A stretch of DNA of 58,498 bases from Kitasatospora papulosa (GTDB taxonomy: Bacteria; Actinomycetota; Actinomycetes; Streptomycetales; Streptomycetaceae): assembly GCF_000717245.1 (NCBI RefSeq), contig NZ_JNYQ01000020.1, positions 1 to 58,498 of the forward strand. Direction: 5' to 3'. The notes under the pieces were generated by a model that saw only the letters and a program-made list of their open reading frames with translations, was not told the origin of the DNA and did not search any database. The translations under genes were made by a program, and so were the position numbers. This document shows, piece by piece, positions 58,301-58,498 of the stretch (positions are counted from its first letter, which is position 1; each line of letters starts with the position of its first letter).

Positions 58301-58498
58301 GATGCGCGGCGGTTGGGGCATCGGGTGTGGGCGGTGGTGCGGGGGAGTGCGGTGAATCAGGATGGTGCGTCGAACGGGTTGACGGCGCCGAATGGTCCTT
58401 CGCAGCAGCGGGTGTTGGGTCAGGCGTTGGTGTCGGCGGGTGTGTCGGCGGCTGATGTGGATGTGGTGGAGGCGCACGGTACGGGGACGGAGTTGGGT
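52325..58498 (+). CDS. Type I modular PKS 2: module 3 and start of module 4 (open at the right edge)
   Basis: Starts at GTG 52325 after AGGGAG; 2058 codons are present and the frame runs off the window. Residues 2-30 (SVEQIVEALREAMLENERLR) are the N-terminal coiled-coil docking domain. Module 3: KS (Cys207 in DTACSSS), AT (GHSQG Ser649 and YASH at 751, methylmalonyl type), DH (HAVSGTTLLP with His957; LFDAALH), KR (GGTGVLG, VLDDG, SGYAAANAF; B type, complete) and ACP (Ser1682 in GFDSLTAVEL). Module 4: partial KS (Cys1916). Module 3 should add a methylmalonyl unit and leave a methyl-substituted alkene, so the first three extensions build a conjugated triene. The last about 240 bases change codon style abruptly near 58,260. 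Confidence 0.95.
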   Translation, partial: MDTSVEQIVEALREAMLENERLRRANDRISEAAHEPVAVVAMSCRYPGGVSTPEQLWQLVDAGVDAVGDFPADRDWDVDAIYDPDPDAPGRTHVREGGFLHDAPRFDPGFFGISPREAVAMDPQQRLLLETAWEAFERAGIDPHTLRGSRTGIYAGVMYHDYGSWLTEVPEGVEGYLGNGNLGSVASGRVSYTLGLEGPAVTIDTACSSSLVALHLAVQALRTGECGLALAGGVTVMSTPDTFIDFSRQRGLALDGRCKSFAEGADGTGWGEGVGMLLLERLSDARRHGHKVLAVVRGTAVNQDGASNGLTAPNGPSQQRVIRAALADARLEPRQVHAVEAHGTGTPLGDPIEAQALLATYGQDRAEPLWLGSVKSNIGHTQAAAGVAGVIKMVMAMRHGRLPRTLHAGQPTSQVDWEAGAVELLAEPREWPAPGEIRRAAVSSFGISGTNAHVIVEAAPDPEPREKEPVWDRPLPLVLSARDEPGLAAQARRLLDHLATGADPVPNVAHTLATSRAALDRRAVVVGADAATVTAGLTALAESDPASGVVRGAPAGESRIAFVFPGQGSQWAGMAADLLDTSEVFAASLADCAEALAPFTDWDLLATVRERRPLERVDVVQPALWAIMVSLAEVWRAHGVRPAAVIGHSQGEIAAACVAGALSLSDGARVVALRSRAIAEALSGLGGGMMSVALPESRARELVAAHDGRVSVAAVNGASSVVLSGDGDVLDALRATIVADGGRAKRLPVDYASHCAHVESIRERLLTDLADVRPRAADVPFYSTVTNGVLDTTTLDAGYWYTNLRQGVLFEPTTRTLLGAGYGVFVECSPHPVLLNSIEETADAAGTDVTGLGSLRRDDGGADRLLTSLGEAFVAGVPVDWSPVFAGMPVRTADLPTYAFQRERYWLGRSAATGDVTAAGLRSAGHPLLGAAVPVAGGGTLFTGRLSLSTTPWLADHAVSGTTLLPGTALVELALSAGHELGCGHVTELTLQAPLPLPERGAVQLQLHVAAADGQGHRAVTVHSRPESADEAAWTLNASGLLAPQSARPAFDLAAWPPPGAEPVPVDGAYAELAVLGYEYGPAFQGLRAVWRRGDETYADVELPTEAGGFALHPALFDAALHADGLGAQGQETARLPFAWTGVSLYAAGATALRVRLRGGDTLSLELADPTGAPVAAVEALVSRPADSGASASPVRADDLYRLDWPVVPVPDAAAPAHAVLAEGGTAALAPLPEWVVLPVTGGDDPAASVREATVQALTALHDWLADDRTATARLLVLTAGAVTTGEEDGPLDLPGAAVWGLVRAAQGEHPDRIVLVDTAPGAVDGEDRIAAAVRAAATSGEPQLALRGDTVRVPRLARAVVRGSAAALDPDGTVLITGGTGVLGAVVARHLATAHGVRRLVLAGRSGTSADDFADLAESGVQVVVARCDAAERDELAALLAEVPAAHPLTAVVHLAGVLDDGLVTDQTPERLDAVLRPKADAAWNLHELTRDADLAAFVLFSSAAGTVDGAGQSGYAAANAFLDALAAHRGSLGLPALSLAWGFWEQRTGMTAHLTDADVARMTRAGVRPLPTEEGLRLFDAALAADERLLLPIGLDLRALRGADGVPALLRGLVPAPARRAAATRTVGDSFTDRLAALGAAERDAELMELIRTQVAAVLGHGSDMVLDPRRSFREAGFDSLTAVELRNRLGGAVGLRLPATLVFDHPDADALVRYLRTELLGADAGDAPGAAAPETAYAADEPVAIVGMACRYPGGVTTPEEFWRLLADGGNGMGDFPDDRGWDLDTLYDPEPGKPGHCSTRSGGFLYDAAEFDHDFFGIGPREALAMDPQQRLLLETSWEALERAGIDPHSVRGSRTGVFAGVMYHDYGSRLRDVPEAVRDYLGNGSLASVVSGRVAYALGLEGPALTVDTACSSSLVALHLAAQALRRGECTLAMAGGVSVMSTVDTFVDFSRQRNLAADGRVKSFADAADGTALSEGAGVLVLERLSDARRLGHRVWAVVRGSAVNQDGASNGLTAPNGPSQQRVLGQALVSAGVSAADVDVVEAHGTGTELG

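Noticed and set aside
52289..58477. A 2062-codon open frame on the minus strand opposite PKS2
   Set aside because: It is the antisense shadow of the PKS2 frame, produced by GC-rich third positions that exclude stops. The + strand frame shows complete KS, AT, DH, KR and ACP motifs; the antisense protein has none.
33004..58498. Naming the product as vicenistatin or sceliphrolactam
   Set aside because: The starter machinery is shared by several macrolactams, and only three extension modules are visible, so the compound cannot be assigned.
1..58498. tRNA or rRNA genes, CRISPR arrays, insertion sequences, attachment sites
   Set aside because: No cloverleaf, spaced direct-repeat array, transposase or integrase motif was seen on either strand.

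Overview
The window is high-GC actinobacterial DNA, almost certainly Streptomyces. The evidence is the GC-rich third codon positions, frequent GTG starts, ATGA/GTGA stop-start overlaps, many apparently leaderless promoters, and Streptomyces-type families (GntR, TetR, ROK, GluABCD, NarL-type two-component pairs). The left half (1 to about 27,300) is ordinary chromosome. The right half (about 27,400 to 58,498) is the left arm of a type I modular polyketide synthase cluster that continues past the window.

Left half: damaged allantoinase and allantoicase genes joined by deletions (1-1,543). A monooxygenase-like protein, an aldo/keto reductase and a DHFR-like protein follow. Next come a TetR regulator divergent from a DMT exporter (3,870-5,663) and a histidine kinase whose response regulator has a frameshift (6,002-7,961). 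A GntR regulator divergent from a Gfo/Idh/MocA dehydrogenase precedes a sugar-type ABC transporter and a ROK protein (8,184-14,468). A membrane-anchored unknown, a type II thioesterase, a PcaD-PcaC fusion, an MBL hydrolase, exonuclease III, an HTH/Clp-N regulator with a striking promoter, an SDR and a small unknown follow (14,541-21,760). The half ends with gluABCD (21,861-25,063), an anchored unknown and an SGNH esterase.

Right half: an SDR (27,505), a degenerate acyl-CoA mutase (28,442), and a minus-strand operon of two paralogous P450s and a [3Fe-4S] ferredoxin (29,902-32,643). Divergent from it is an eight-gene operon (33,004-41,260) matching gene for gene the vicenistatin-type machinery for a protected beta-amino-acyl starter: VinJ-like peptidase, VinK-like acyltransferase, VinL-like ACP, VinM- and VinN-like adenylating enzymes, VinO-like PLP decarboxylase, and the two subunits of a glutamate-mutase-type B12 enzyme. 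PKS1 (41,352) is ACP-KS-AT-DH-KR-ACP-KS-AT-DH-KR-ACP. PKS2 (52,325, open at the right edge) is KS-AT-DH-KR-ACP-KS(partial). The inferred pathway runs glutamate to 3-methylaspartate (mutase), activation and loading (VinN/VinL), decarboxylation to 3-aminoisobutyryl-ACP (VinO), aminoacyl capping (VinM), transfer to PKS1 (VinK), elongation by malonyl, malonyl and methylmalonyl units each reduced to an alkene, and later cap removal (VinJ) before macrolactam closure. The product is therefore predicted to be a polyene macrolactam oxidised by P450s; its identity cannot be read from this window.

The most notable new signal is a shared promoter architecture in front of the SDR, the P450 operon, the starter-unit operon and PKS1: two TAGGGG-like direct repeats at 10-bp pitch, then 23-24 bp, then a TANNNT -10 box. 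It implies one pathway-specific activator, encoded outside the window, and marks the SDR as the leftmost regulon member.
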